Source of the DNA: Lysobacter solisilvae | Lineage (GTDB): Bacteria; Pseudomonadota; Gammaproteobacteria; Xanthomonadales; Xanthomonadaceae | Direction of reading: 5' to 3' | Assembly: GCF_016613535.2 (NCBI RefSeq) | Contig: NZ_CP071518.1 | Span: 3,410,001 to 3,474,000 of the forward strand | Length of the DNA stretch: 64,000 nucleotides | In this document: in pieces, positions 40,314-49,581 of the stretch | Position numbering within the stretch: the stretch's first letter is position 1 | Layout of the letters: every line of letters begins with the position of its first letter | Notes under the pieces: generated by a model | Database searches by the model: none | The model's input: only the letters and a program-made list of their open reading frames with translations | What the model was told of the DNA's origin: nothing | Made by a program: the position numbers and the translations under genes

Positions 40314-41678
40314 ATGCCGAGCCAGCAGAACTCTCCCGCGACCCTCATCGTCAACGCGCGCCTGGTCAACGAGGGGCGCGAGTTCGACGGCGACCTGCGC
40401 ATCGAACAGGGACGCATCGCCCAGATCGGAACGGGCCTGGCCGCGCGCGGCTTCGAAACGGTGATCGATGCGCGCGGGCGCCGCCTGCTGCCCGGCATGA
40501 TCGATGACCAGGTGCATTTCCGCGAACCCGGCCTGGAATACAAGGCCGACATGGCCACCGAATCGGCCGCCGCCGTGGCGGGCGGGCTGACCACCTTCAT
40601 GGACATGCCCAACACCAACCCGCCGACGCTGGACGCCGCCGCGCTGGAGGACAAGTACCGCCGCGCGCACGGCCGCGCATGGGGCAACTACGGCTTCTAC
40701 CTGGGCGCCAGCAACGACAATCTCGAGGCGATCCGCCAGCTCGACCCGCGCACCGCGCCGGGCATCAAGGTGTTCATGGGCGCATCCACCGGCAACATGC
40801 TGGTCGACGACCCGGCGACCCTGGACAGCATCTTCCGCGAAGCGCCCACCCCGATCATCACGCACTGCGAAGACACACCGATGATCGACGCCGAGCTGGC
40901 GCGCTACAAGGCCCAGTACGGCGACGACATCCCCGCGTGGTGCCATCCGGACATCCGGTCGCGCGAGGCCTGCATGAAGTCCACGCAGCTGGCGCTGTCG
41001 CTGGCGCGGCGCCACAACACGCGCCTGCACGTGCTCCACATCAGCACCGCCGAGGAGCTGGCGCTGTTCGAGCCGGGCCCGCTGCGCGACGCGCATGGCC
41101 TGCGCAAGCGCATCACGGCCGAGACCTGCGTGCATTTCCTGCGCTTCGACCGCGCCGACTACGACCGCCTCGGTCACAAGATCAAGTGCAATCCGGCGAT
41201 CAAGGATGCCTCCGACCGCGAAGCCCTGATCGCCGCGCTGGCCGCGGACGTGATCGATGTGCTCGCCACCGACCACGCGCCGCACACGCTCGAGGAGAAG
41301 GCCCGGCCCTACACGACGGCGCCGTCGGGCCTGCCGCTGGTGCAGTACGCCCTGCTCGCCGCGCTGGAACTGGTCCACGAAGGGCGCCTGACCACGGCCC
41401 AGGTCGTGCAGAAGTTCGCGCACGCACCGGCAGAACTGTTCGATGTCCGCGGCCGCGGCTTCCTGCGCGAGGGCTATGCCGCCGACCTGGTGCTGATCGA
41501 AGACACGCCGCTCACCGTCCACGCGGACGACGTGCTGTCCAAGTGCGCCTGGTCTCCGTTCGAAGGTACGACCTTCCACTCGCGCGTGGCCTCCACCTGG
41601 GTCAACGGCGTGCTTGCCTGGGACGGCGACCGGCTGGTGGGTGATGCCATGGGCCAGCGGCTGGAGTTCGACCGTTGA
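40314..41678 (+). CDS. pyrC: Dihydroorotase, class I type with Gln-x-His metal motif
   Basis: 454 residues, amidohydrolase fold. The first metal motif is LPGMIDDQVHFREPG, so the usual His-x-His is Gln66-x-His68, as I recall for a subgroup including Bacteroidetes enzymes. The carboxylated-lysine strand is GIKVFMGAS, further ligands are in THCEDTP and HVLHISTAEE, and the catalytic Asp is in ATDHAPHTLEEKA. It cyclises carbamoyl-aspartate for pyrimidine synthesis. ATG 40314 is used; the frame continues upstream into yidD. Its stop overlaps the next start as TTGA. Confidence 0.88.
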   Translation: MPSQQNSPATLIVNARLVNEGREFDGDLRIEQGRIAQIGTGLAARGFETVIDARGRRLLPGMIDDQVHFREPGLEYKADMATESAAAVAGGLTTFMDMPNTNPPTLDAAALEDKYRRAHGRAWGNYGFYLGASNDNLEAIRQLDPRTAPGIKVFMGASTGNMLVDDPATLDSIFREAPTPIITHCEDTPMIDAELARYKAQYGDDIPAWCHPDIRSREACMKSTQLALSLARRHNTRLHVLHISTAEELALFEPGPLRDAHGLRKRITAETCVHFLRFDRADYDRLGHKIKCNPAIKDASDREALIAALAADVIDVLATDHAPHTLEEKARPYTTAPSGLPLVQYALLAALELVHEGRLTTAQVVQKFAHAPAELFDVRGRGFLREGYAADLVLIEDTPLTVHADDVLSKCAWSPFEGTTFHSRVASTWVNGVLAWDGDRLVGDAMGQRLEFDR

Positions 41679-42550
41679 GGTATCTGCGGGCCCTGCGCGC
41701 CCTTCTGCCGGCCTTGCTGCTGGCGGGGTGCGCCGGAGCGCCGCAGGCCCGCACGCCCGGCACGACAGCACCGGCCCCCTCGGCGGCACCCGTTTCGGCT
41801 ACCGCCATATTCCCCGCCCGCGTCTCCCAGGGCGCGCTGGTGTTCGGCCGGCTGCCGTCGGGCAGCCAGGCGACGTACAACGGGAGGTCGCTGCGCGCCA
41901 CGCCTTACGGCACGGTGGTGTTCGGCGTCGGCCGGGATGAAGCCGGCCCCCTGCGGGTAGCGGTGCGGCATGCCGATGGGCGCGCGCAGGATGTCGTCAT
42001 TCAAGTGACACCGCGCGACTGGCCCGTGGAGCGGATCGACGGAGTCCCCCCGACTACCGTGGACCCGCCACCGGCGATCGCCGAACGCATCCGCCTGGAA
42101 CAGGAACGCGTCGCGGCCGCGCGCCTGCGCGATGACGATCGCACCGGCTTCGCGCAAACCTTCGCCTGGCCGGTGAAAGGCCGGATCAGTGGCCGGTTCG
42201 GCAACCAGCGGGTCTACAACGGGTCACCGCGGGCGCCGCATTCGGGCATGGACATCGCCGCGGCACAGGGGACACCCGTGCTCGCACCGGCCGATGGCAT
42301 GGTCAGCTTCGCCGACCCCGATCTCTACCTCACCGGTGGCACCGTGGTGCTGGACCACGGCTACGGAGTGAGTTCCAACTTCCTGCACCTGTCGCGCATC
42401 GACGTGAAAGTCGGCGACAGCGTGGCGCAGGGACAGCCGGTGGGCGCGGTGGGCGCGACGGGCCGGGCGACGGGACCGCACCTGCATTGGGGGATGAACT
42501 GGTTCGACGTGCGGGTGGATCCGCTGCTGGTGCTGGAGCGGGCACCTTAG
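41675..42550 (+). CDS. M23-family peptidoglycan endopeptidase lipoprotein
   Basis: 291 residues. A lipobox (LLLAGCAG) near residue 19 makes it a probable outer-membrane lipoprotein. A beta-rich N-terminal part leads to the LytM domain: FAWPVKGRISGRFGNQR, PHSGMDIAA (zinc His and Asp) and GPHLHWGMNW (zinc and catalytic His). The metal ligands are complete, so it is probably active on cross-links, or an EnvC-like activator. The start TTG 41675 overlaps the dihydroorotase stop (TTGA), indicating coupled translation. Confidence 0.88.
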   Translation: MRYLRALRALLPALLLAGCAGAPQARTPGTTAPAPSAAPVSATAIFPARVSQGALVFGRLPSGSQATYNGRSLRATPYGTVVFGVGRDEAGPLRVAVRHADGRAQDVVIQVTPRDWPVERIDGVPPTTVDPPPAIAERIRLEQERVAAARLRDDDRTGFAQTFAWPVKGRISGRFGNQRVYNGSPRAPHSGMDIAAAQGTPVLAPADGMVSFADPDLYLTGGTVVLDHGYGVSSNFLHLSRIDVKVGDSVAQGQPVGAVGATGRATGPHLHWGMNWFDVRVDPLLVLERAP

Positions 42551-42566
42551 CGTGTGGCGTCGCCGC

Positions 42567-42717
42567 GCGCGGCGGCGCGTTCGTCATAGCGGCAGTCCAG
42601 GATCAACCTCTGGCGCGGAGCGCGGTCAGTAAAGCGATTTCGTCCCTACGTCGACATCGTCGTGCGCGGCGGCGCGTTCGTCATCGCAGTTGCTTTGTAT
42701 CAACCTTGCGCCCCTTC
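42567..42717. repeat. Direct duplication of the folE2 3' end
   Basis: An identical 21-bp segment (GCGCGGCGGCGCGTTCGTCA plus T) occurs at 42567-42587 and 42664-42684, 97 bp apart. Similarity continues past it: both copies run on to ATCAACCT. The second copy contains the true folE2 stop codon, so the first looks like a decayed partial duplicate of the gene end in the spacer. Confidence 0.6.
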
Positions 42718-43674
42718 TCCGCTGACCCTTGCCACCGCATCGTGCGCGTGCAGGCTTTCGAAGTGCGAAACCTGCGCGTCGAACCGTTCCACGCGGGCGT
42801 CGGCGGACAGCGCCGCGGCCACGCGCCGCGCGGCGTCCTCGCAGAACATCAGGTTTTGCGCGTTGAGCTGCGCGAAGGCCTGCTCGTCCTCGCGCTTGAC
42901 GGCCGTCTGCACCGGGGTGCCCAGCGCCTGCTCGATGGCATCGATCAGGGCCGTCAACGGCAGCTCGTTGAAGGCCGGACGCAGCTCGACCCGAACATCG
43001 GCGCGGCTGCGCTGGGCATGCGGCGTGGCCGCGAGCCCGCGTTCGGACACCAGCCACTCGTGGATGGCCGCGGACAGCGGGCGCGCGTCGGCGAAGTCTT
43101 CGACGAAGCGCTCGGCATTGAGCTGGCGCGACAGCGCGGCCGATGCCGGACAGGTGCTGGAGTATTCGACCGCGAAGCGCAGCGCCAGGCGCAGGTGGCC
43201 GTCGATCAGGCCGGCATCGATCTCGACCGGGTAGCGCTTCCACCCTGCGTGATCGCTGGCCAGCGCGGGGCGCAGCAGCAGGTGCTCGTAGCGCAGCACC
43301 AGCCTGCCCTAGGTCGACAGCCCGCCCTGGGTGTCCACGAGCGTCTGCAGCACGCGGCGCAGCCCGGCCGGCGTGACGGTCTCGCTGGCGAAGGCGTGCT
43401 GCAGTTCCAGATACAGGCGGGACATGTGGATCCCGCGCGCGTTCGCGTCGCGCAGGTTGACGCTCACGTCGACCGATGCCGGCACCGTGATGGCCTCGCC
43501 CGAGGCACTGGCCACGCGCAACGGCAGGGCAATGTTCGACATCCCGACCCAGTCCAGCGGCCGCGCCATCGCGGCCGCATCGAAGGCGACATCGGGCAGG
43601 CGGCGGGATTGGGGATCGGGGCGAGGCGTCACGGGGTCGGGTCCGGGCGATGGGGGAATCGCGGTGCGGGCCAT
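42700..43674 (-). pseudogene. folE2: GTP cyclohydrolase FolE2, interrupted by an in-frame amber codon
   Basis: 325 codons in one frame, split by TAG at 43309-43311 (codon 122). Upstream: PDVAFDAAAMARPLDWVGMS, LVDTQGGLST. Downstream: GRLVLRYEHLLLRPALASDH, SSTCPASAALSRQ (metal-binding Cys), NLMFCEDAARRVA (catalytic Glu region) and SHFESLHAHDAVA. All FolE2 features are kept and the frame is unbroken, so the stop is a nonsense change, an error or a readthrough site. FolE2 makes 7,8-dihydroneopterin triphosphate for folate and queuosine. An ATG at 43299 could restart, but the product would lack a third of the protein. Confidence 0.78.
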
Positions 43675-43737
43675 TCTACCGGCCCGCGTCCGATCGCCGG
43701 GAGAAAGCCCCCGGAACGGAACGATCCGCCGGCGGCC

Positions 43738-44514
43738 TCAGCCGCGCGCGGCGCGCCAGGCGGTGAGCAACGCCACCGCCGGCGACAGCGGCCGGGCCGG
43801 TTCCGGGCGCCGCAGGCGGGCCAGGGCCAGCGCGGCGAGGATGCGGCGTGGCCGGGGGACACCTGCCCCCGGGCGCTCGCGTCCGCAGAGCTCATGTCGC
43901 CAGGCCTCCAGTGCGCCGCCGGCGTCGCGGGCCATTACTTCCAGCGGCACGGCTTCGCCCGGATGGTGCGCCAGGCGCAGGTGGAGCAGCGTGGTGAGCG
44001 CGGCCTGCTCCGCCGGCTGGGGATTGGACCCGTGCGTGGGAAACAGCACCGGCTCGATCGCCGCGATGCTTTCTGCCAGCCCCTGCAGCTGCGACTGCGC
44101 CTGCCCGGCATCCATCGGCCGCTCGCGGCTGGCCGGCAGATCCGCCAGCACCGCGGCCATTCCACCCCATGGCGCCTGCTGCTTCTGCAGCAGCAGGCCC
44201 AGCGGGTGGCGGCGGGCTCCGCGGCTCCAGCCGTGCAGTTCCTCCATCCACCAGCCCAGCTTGGCCTCGCCAGGACGACGGTCGCTGCCGCCCCAGGCCG
44301 CATCGGTGAGTTCCTGCAGCAGGCTGGCGAAGGCCAGCACCAGGGGCCGCTGGTCCTTCGGCACGAAGACCTGCGCCACGTCCCATTCGGGCCAGCGCGC
44401 GCGCCACTTCTCGAGGAAGCTGTCGACGCCGTCCGGACCGCGGTCGGCCGCGCGATCGGCCGCATGATCGATCCCCTCAGGCGGGCGTTCGCCCTCTTCG
44501 TGCAGGCCGTTCAT
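43738..44514 (-). CDS. Phytoene/squalene synthase-like protein
   Basis: 258 residues, mainly helical. FLEKWRARWPEWDVAQVFVP, LAFASLLQELTDAAWG and KLGWWMEELHGWSRGARRHP resemble the SQS/PSY family, which I recall as annotated beside ubiG and gph in xanthomonads. Clear Asp-rich DxxxD motifs are not visible, so prenyl-transferase activity is doubtful. ATG 44514 overlaps the phosphatase stop (ATGA), placing it in the ubiG-gph operon. Confidence 0.55.
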   Translation of the reverse strand: MNGLHEEGERPPEGIDHAADRAADRGPDGVDSFLEKWRARWPEWDVAQVFVPKDQRPLVLAFASLLQELTDAAWGGSDRRPGEAKLGWWMEELHGWSRGARRHPLGLLLQKQQAPWGGMAAVLADLPASRERPMDAGQAQSQLQGLAESIAAIEPVLFPTHGSNPQPAEQAALTTLLHLRLAHHPGEAVPLEVMARDAGGALEAWRHELCGRERPGAGVPRPRRILAALALARLRRPEPARPLSPAVALLTAWRAARG

Positions 44515-45194
44515 GCCGGCCCCGCGTTGACCGTATCCGGCCACGCCGATGCCAGGCACAGCGCCGCGGGATCCTCGACCAGCACATCGCCCTGCCAGGC
44601 ATCGGGGCGGTCATCGGCCAGCCGATAGCCCCAGAGCGCCACCACCGAGGGCATGCCGGCTGCACGGGCAGCGACGATGTCGCGCTCGTCGTCGCCGACG
44701 TACACGGCCTCTGCAGGCGTGAAGCCCAGCTGTCGGGCGGCGTGCACCAGCGGCAGCGGGTCAGGCTTCCGCACAGGCAGCGTGTCGCCGCCGATCAGCA
44801 CCGCGCAGCGCGCCTGCCAGCCGAGCAGCGGCATCAGCTGGCGGGCCAGGTATTCGGGCTTGTTGGTGACGATGCCCCAGGTGCAGCCATCGGCCTCGAG
44901 CGCGTCGAGCATCGCCGGTACGCCCGGGAACGGTTCGCCGTGGCGTCCGAGTTCGCGTTCGTAGTGGGCCAGGAAGTCCGGCACCCAGGACTCGCGGATG
45001 GTGGTGTCGATGTCCGGAAAGGCCGCGGCCAGCATCGCGCGCGCACCTTTGGAGACCACCGGCCGCAGTGTCGACAACGGCATCGGCTCCCGGCCGTGCA
45101 GGGACCGCATGTGGTTGACCACCGCCAGCATGTCCGGCGCGCTGTCGAGCAGGGTGCCATCGAGGTCGAACAGGGCCAGGCGCGGAAAGGACAT
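44511..45194 (-). CDS. gph: HAD phosphatase, Gph or MupP type
   Basis: 227 residues. ALFDLDGTLLDSAPD carries both catalytic Asp residues; GIVTNKPEYLA is motif II, KPDPLPLVHAA motif III and VYVGDDERDIVAARAAG motif IV. The sequence suits phosphoglycolate phosphatase, but in pseudomonads the gene next to ubiG is MupP (N-acetylmuramate 6-phosphate phosphatase), so peptidoglycan recycling is an alternative. Start ATG 45194, 84 bp after ubiG. Confidence 0.85.
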   Translation of the reverse strand: MSFPRLALFDLDGTLLDSAPDMLAVVNHMRSLHGREPMPLSTLRPVVSKGARAMLAAAFPDIDTTIRESWVPDFLAHYERELGRHGEPFPGVPAMLDALEADGCTWGIVTNKPEYLARQLMPLLGWQARCAVLIGGDTLPVRKPDPLPLVHAARQLGFTPAEAVYVGDDERDIVAARAAGMPSVVALWGYRLADDRPDAWQGDVLVEDPAALCLASAWPDTVNAGPA

Positions 45195-45278
45195 GGGCTC
45201 GCGGATATCAGGTGATCGGTGGAAGCGCGGCTGGCCGCGCGGAAAGGACGTCTGCGAAGGCGGGGCACGCTGGAGGGA

Positions 45279-46013
45279 TCAGTCCCCGTTCCAGCCGCCT
45301 TCGGACTTGCGCGCGCAGACCAGGTAGTTCACGTCGGTGCGCGAGACCAGCCGGGCCGCATTGCGCCAGGGTTCGTACATCAGGCCGCTGACGTCTTCCA
45401 CCACCAGCCCGCAGCTGCGCAGCCAGGCGGCCAGTTCGGACGGACGGATGAAGTCGCGGTACTGGTGCGTGCCGCGGGGCAGCAGCCGCGCGAGGTATTC
45501 GGCGCCCACGATGGCCAGCGCGAACGCGGCAGGCGTGCGGTTGAGCGTGGACAGGAACAGGCGGCCGCCCGGCTTGAGCAGGTCCGCGCAGGCGCGGATG
45601 ATCGCCAGCGGATCGGGCACGTGCTCGAGCATTTCCATGCAGGTGACGGCGTCGAAATGGCCCGGCATTTCCTGCGCCAGCGACTCGGCCGACTGCAGCC
45701 GGTAGTCCACGCTGACGCCGCTTTCCAGGCGATGCAGGCGGGCCACCTTGATCAGCTCCGGCGCCAGGTCGAGCGCGGTGACCTGGGCGCCGTTGCGTGC
45801 CAGCGCCTCGCTCAGCAGGCCGGCGCCGCAGCCCACGTCGAGGACGTGCGCGCCCTGCAGCCGCGCGCGCTCGGCGACGTAGCCCAGGCGCGTGGGGTTC
45901 AGTGCATGCAGCGCCTTCTGCGGGCCTTCCGGGTCCCACCAGCGCTGCGCCAGCGCGCCGAACTTGTCGAGTTCGGCCTGGCTGAAATTGTCGTCCGGTG
46001 CCTGCGCGCTCAT
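45279..46013 (-). CDS. ubiG: Ubiquinone biosynthesis O-methyltransferase
   Basis: 244 residues. [20 protein letters not shown] and [12 protein letters not shown] are typical of UbiG; the SAM site is [17 protein letters not shown] and the post-I region [11 protein letters not shown]. It performs both O-methylations of ubiquinone synthesis. ATG 46013 (MSAQAPDDN) is chosen over a start 33 bp upstream because the family begins here. Confidence 0.94.
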   Translation of the reverse strand: MSAQAPDDNFSQAELDKFGALAQRWWDPEGPQKALHALNPTRLGYVAERARLQGAHVLDVGCGAGLLSEALARNGAQVTALDLAPELIKVARLHRLESGVSVDYRLQSAESLAQEMPGHFDAVTCMEMLEHVPDPLAIIRACADLLKPGGRLFLSTLNRTPAAFALAIVGAEYLARLLPRGTHQYRDFIRPSELAAWLRSCGLVVEDVSGLMYEPWRNAARLVSRTDVNYLVCARKSEGGWNGD

Positions 46014-46098
46014 GCCGCGATTGTCGCAGATTGTCGGCGCGCGCACCCGGACACGCCACGCGCGATGCGAGTGAGCCGAGATCCCGGGCAGGCCGGCA

Positions 46099-47439
46099 TC
46101 AGCTCAGGCGGATGGCCGCGATGCGTTCGCGCCACTGCCTGGCGTTGGCCAGCAGGGCAGGCACGTCCATGTCGACCAGGACGCGGTCGCGCAGGCGTGG
46201 ACGGCCGGCGATCCAGACGTCGCTGACCTGGTGGCGCCCGGCCGCGTAGATCAGCTGCGACACCACGTGGTGCAGCGGCTGGGTCTCGAGCTGGTCGAGG
46301 TCGACGCAGACCAGGTCGGCCTGCTTGCCCGGGACGATCGACCCGATGCGCGACTCCCACCCCACCGCGCGCGCGCCGCCCAGCGTCGCCGCGCGCAGCG
46401 TGCTGGCCGCGTCGAGCACCGAGGCGTCTTCGGCCACGGCCTTGGCCAGCAGGGCGGCGGTGCGGGCTTCGCCAAACATGTCCAAGTCGTTGTTGCTCGC
46501 GCAGCCATCGGTGCCCAGGGCCAGCGTGACACCCGCGCGCTGCAGGCGTCCGGCCGGGCAGAACCCCGAAGCCAGCTTGAGGTTGGACTCGGGGCAATGC
46601 ACCACGCTCACGCCGCGCTGCGCGCACAGCTCGATTTCGCCGTCGGTGAGCTGGGTCATGTGAACCGCCACCAGGCGGTCATTGACCAGGCCCAGGCGGT
46701 CCAGGCGGGCCAGCGGACGCTGCCCGTGCTTCTCCTGCGACTCGGTGACTTCCTGCGCGGTCTCATGCGTATGCAGGTGCACCGGCAGGTCCAGCTGGTC
46801 GGCCAGCATGCGGATCCGCTCGAAATTCGCGTCGCTGACCGTGTAGGGCGCGTGCGGCGCGAAACTGGTCGCGACCAGGGGATCGTCGCGCCACTGGTCG
46901 TGCACCTGGGTGGCGCGGTCGAAGTATTCCTCCGACGTCCTGGCCCAGGCCGTCGGGAAATCGATGACCGGCAACCCTACCCGCGCGCGGAAGCCATGGC
47001 GCCGGTACACGGCGGCCTGCACGTCGGGGAAGAAATAGTTCTCGTTGGCGCAGGTGGTCCCGCCGCGGAGCATTTCGGCAATGGCCAGGGTGACGCCATC
47101 CTCGACGAACGATGGGGAGATCACCGCCCCCTCGATCGGCCAGATGTGGCCCTGCAGCCACTCCATCAGCGGCAGGTCGTCGGCGACGCCGCGCAGCAGC
47201 GTCATCGGGTTGTGCGTATGGGCGTTCACCAGGCCGGGAATCAACGCGGCGCCCGGGCGCGAGACGGTCTCGCGCGGTGCGTAGCGGGCACGGGCGTCGG
47301 CGATCGGGAGCACCGCCAGGATCTCGCCGTCCCGGACGGCCACGGCGTGCCGCTCCAGCACGACGGCGTGGGGTTCGACGGGAACGACGAAGCCGGCCTC
47401 GATCAGCAGGTCGCAGGCCTCGGGGAAGACGTCAGTCAT
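46099..47439 (-). CDS. mtaD: 5'-methylthioadenosine/S-adenosylhomocysteine deaminase (TRZ/ATZ family)
   Basis: 446 residues, amidohydrolase. Metal ligands: [23 protein letters not shown], and the catalytic [17 protein letters not shown]. It resembles Pseudomonas PA3170, which deaminates methylthioadenosine and also sits beside ubiG and the phosphatase. An mtnC fragment at the left edge fits a methionine-salvage context. Start ATG 47439; the 227-bp gap upstream shows only a 7-bp hairpin (47602-47618). Confidence 0.85.
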   Translation of the reverse strand: MTDVFPEACDLLIEAGFVVPVEPHAVVLERHAVAVRDGEILAVLPIADARARYAPRETVSRPGAALIPGLVNAHTHNPMTLLRGVADDLPLMEWLQGHIWPIEGAVISPSFVEDGVTLAIAEMLRGGTTCANENYFFPDVQAAVYRRHGFRARVGLPVIDFPTAWARTSEEYFDRATQVHDQWRDDPLVATSFAPHAPYTVSDANFERIRMLADQLDLPVHLHTHETAQEVTESQEKHGQRPLARLDRLGLVNDRLVAVHMTQLTDGEIELCAQRGVSVVHCPESNLKLASGFCPAGRLQRAGVTLALGTDGCASNNDLDMFGEARTAALLAKAVAEDASVLDAASTLRAATLGGARAVGWESRIGSIVPGKQADLVCVDLDQLETQPLHHVVSQLIYAAGRHQVSDVWIAGRPRLRDRVLVDMDVPALLANARQWRERIAAIRLS

Positions 47440-47666
47440 GTGCGGCAGTCATCTCGCGTGGGGGCGTCGTGCGCCCCACCCTAACCGATCCGGGCGCCGG
47501 CCCGGTGACAGGTCGGGGCGCCATGGCCACCCCGTTCCGGTACCGCGGCCGCCATCGTCGGCGGCGCGCCGGGCGAAGCTCGCCGGCCCATCCGGCCGGC
47601 CGATCGCGGGACGCGATCGACCGACCCGTGCGGCCGCAGCGGCCGCGGTCGTGCTTTACCGTTGCG

Positions 47667-48233
47667 TTACTTGACGCGCGAGACGTATTCACCCGAGCGC
47701 GTGTCGACCTTGATCATCTCGTCCTGGCCGACGAACAGCGGCACGCGCACCACGGCGCCGGTCTCCAGGGTGGCCGGCTTGCCGCCGCCGCCGGAGGTGT
47801 CGCCGCGCACGCCCGGGTCGGTCTCGACGATCTTGAGCTCGACGAAGTTCGGCGGCTGCACGGCGATCGGGGTGCCGTTCCACAGCGTGACCACGCACTC
47901 CTCCTCGCCCTTGAGCCACTTCTCCGCGCCGGCCATGCCGGCCTTGTCGGACTGCACCTGCTCGAACGACTCCTGGTTCATGAAGTGCCAGTACTCGCCG
48001 TCGGAGTACAGGTACTGCATGTCGGTGTCGACCACGTCGGCCTGCTCGACGCTGTCGGTCGCCTTCATGGTCATTTCGACCACGCGGCCCGACTTGATGC
48101 TGCGGTACTTCACGCGGGTGAAGGCCTGGCCCTTGCCCGGCTTGACGTATTCGGTCTCGGTGATGATGCACGGGTCGTTGTTGACCAGGATCTTCTGACC
48201 GTTCTTGACGTCGTTCATGCCCAGGGTGGCCAT
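47667..48233 (-). CDS. efp: Elongation factor P
   Basis: 188 residues, three beta-barrel domains. The modified lysine lies in the loop [10 protein letters not shown] of domain I, the form recognised by EpmA/EpmB. VYELV-type ends are replaced by [21 protein letters not shown] relieves stalling at polyproline. ATG 48233 with GCAGGAGTTCCAGC upstream decides the start. It is divergent from epmB, 113 bp away. Confidence 0.96.
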   Translation of the reverse strand: MATLGMNDVKNGQKILVNNDPCIITETEYVKPGKGQAFTRVKYRSIKSGRVVEMTMKATDSVEQADVVDTDMQYLYSDGEYWHFMNQESFEQVQSDKAGMAGAEKWLKGEEECVVTLWNGTPIAVQPPNFVELKIVETDPGVRGDTSGGGGKPATLETGAVVRVPLFVGQDEMIKVDTRSGEYVSRVK

Positions 48234-48292
48234 GCTGGAACTCCTGCAGATAGTTGATCGTTGACGCCACTGCGCCACGGGCGGCGGGCGGC

Positions 48293-48298
48293 TAGAAT
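48293..48298 (+). promoter_or_regulatory. Probable -10 element of epmB
   Basis: TAGAAT in the context GGCTAGAATGTC, 48 bp before the epmB start. A TTGACG at 48261 is 26 bp away, too far to be its -35, and may belong elsewhere. Confidence 0.35.
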
Positions 48299-48346
48299 GT
48301 CGGGCTGCGCCGGAGCCATGGGCGCCAGGTCACAACCGAGTCCGAC

Positions 48347-49390
<1,044 letters not shown>

Positions 49391-49581
49391 TCCGGCAGCG
49401 TCCGCCCGGCGGCCCCTGTCGCGTTGGAGGGATCATGCCCGCCTCGCGTAACAAAAATGCACATCCCGGCACAGCAGACGATCGTGCACATGGACGGCCA
49501 CCGCGCCTTCATGTCATAAACCCGGCCTACGGTGAGCGCCACCAGGACGTCGCGGAGCCGCCTGGCCTGGAGGTATGGGGA

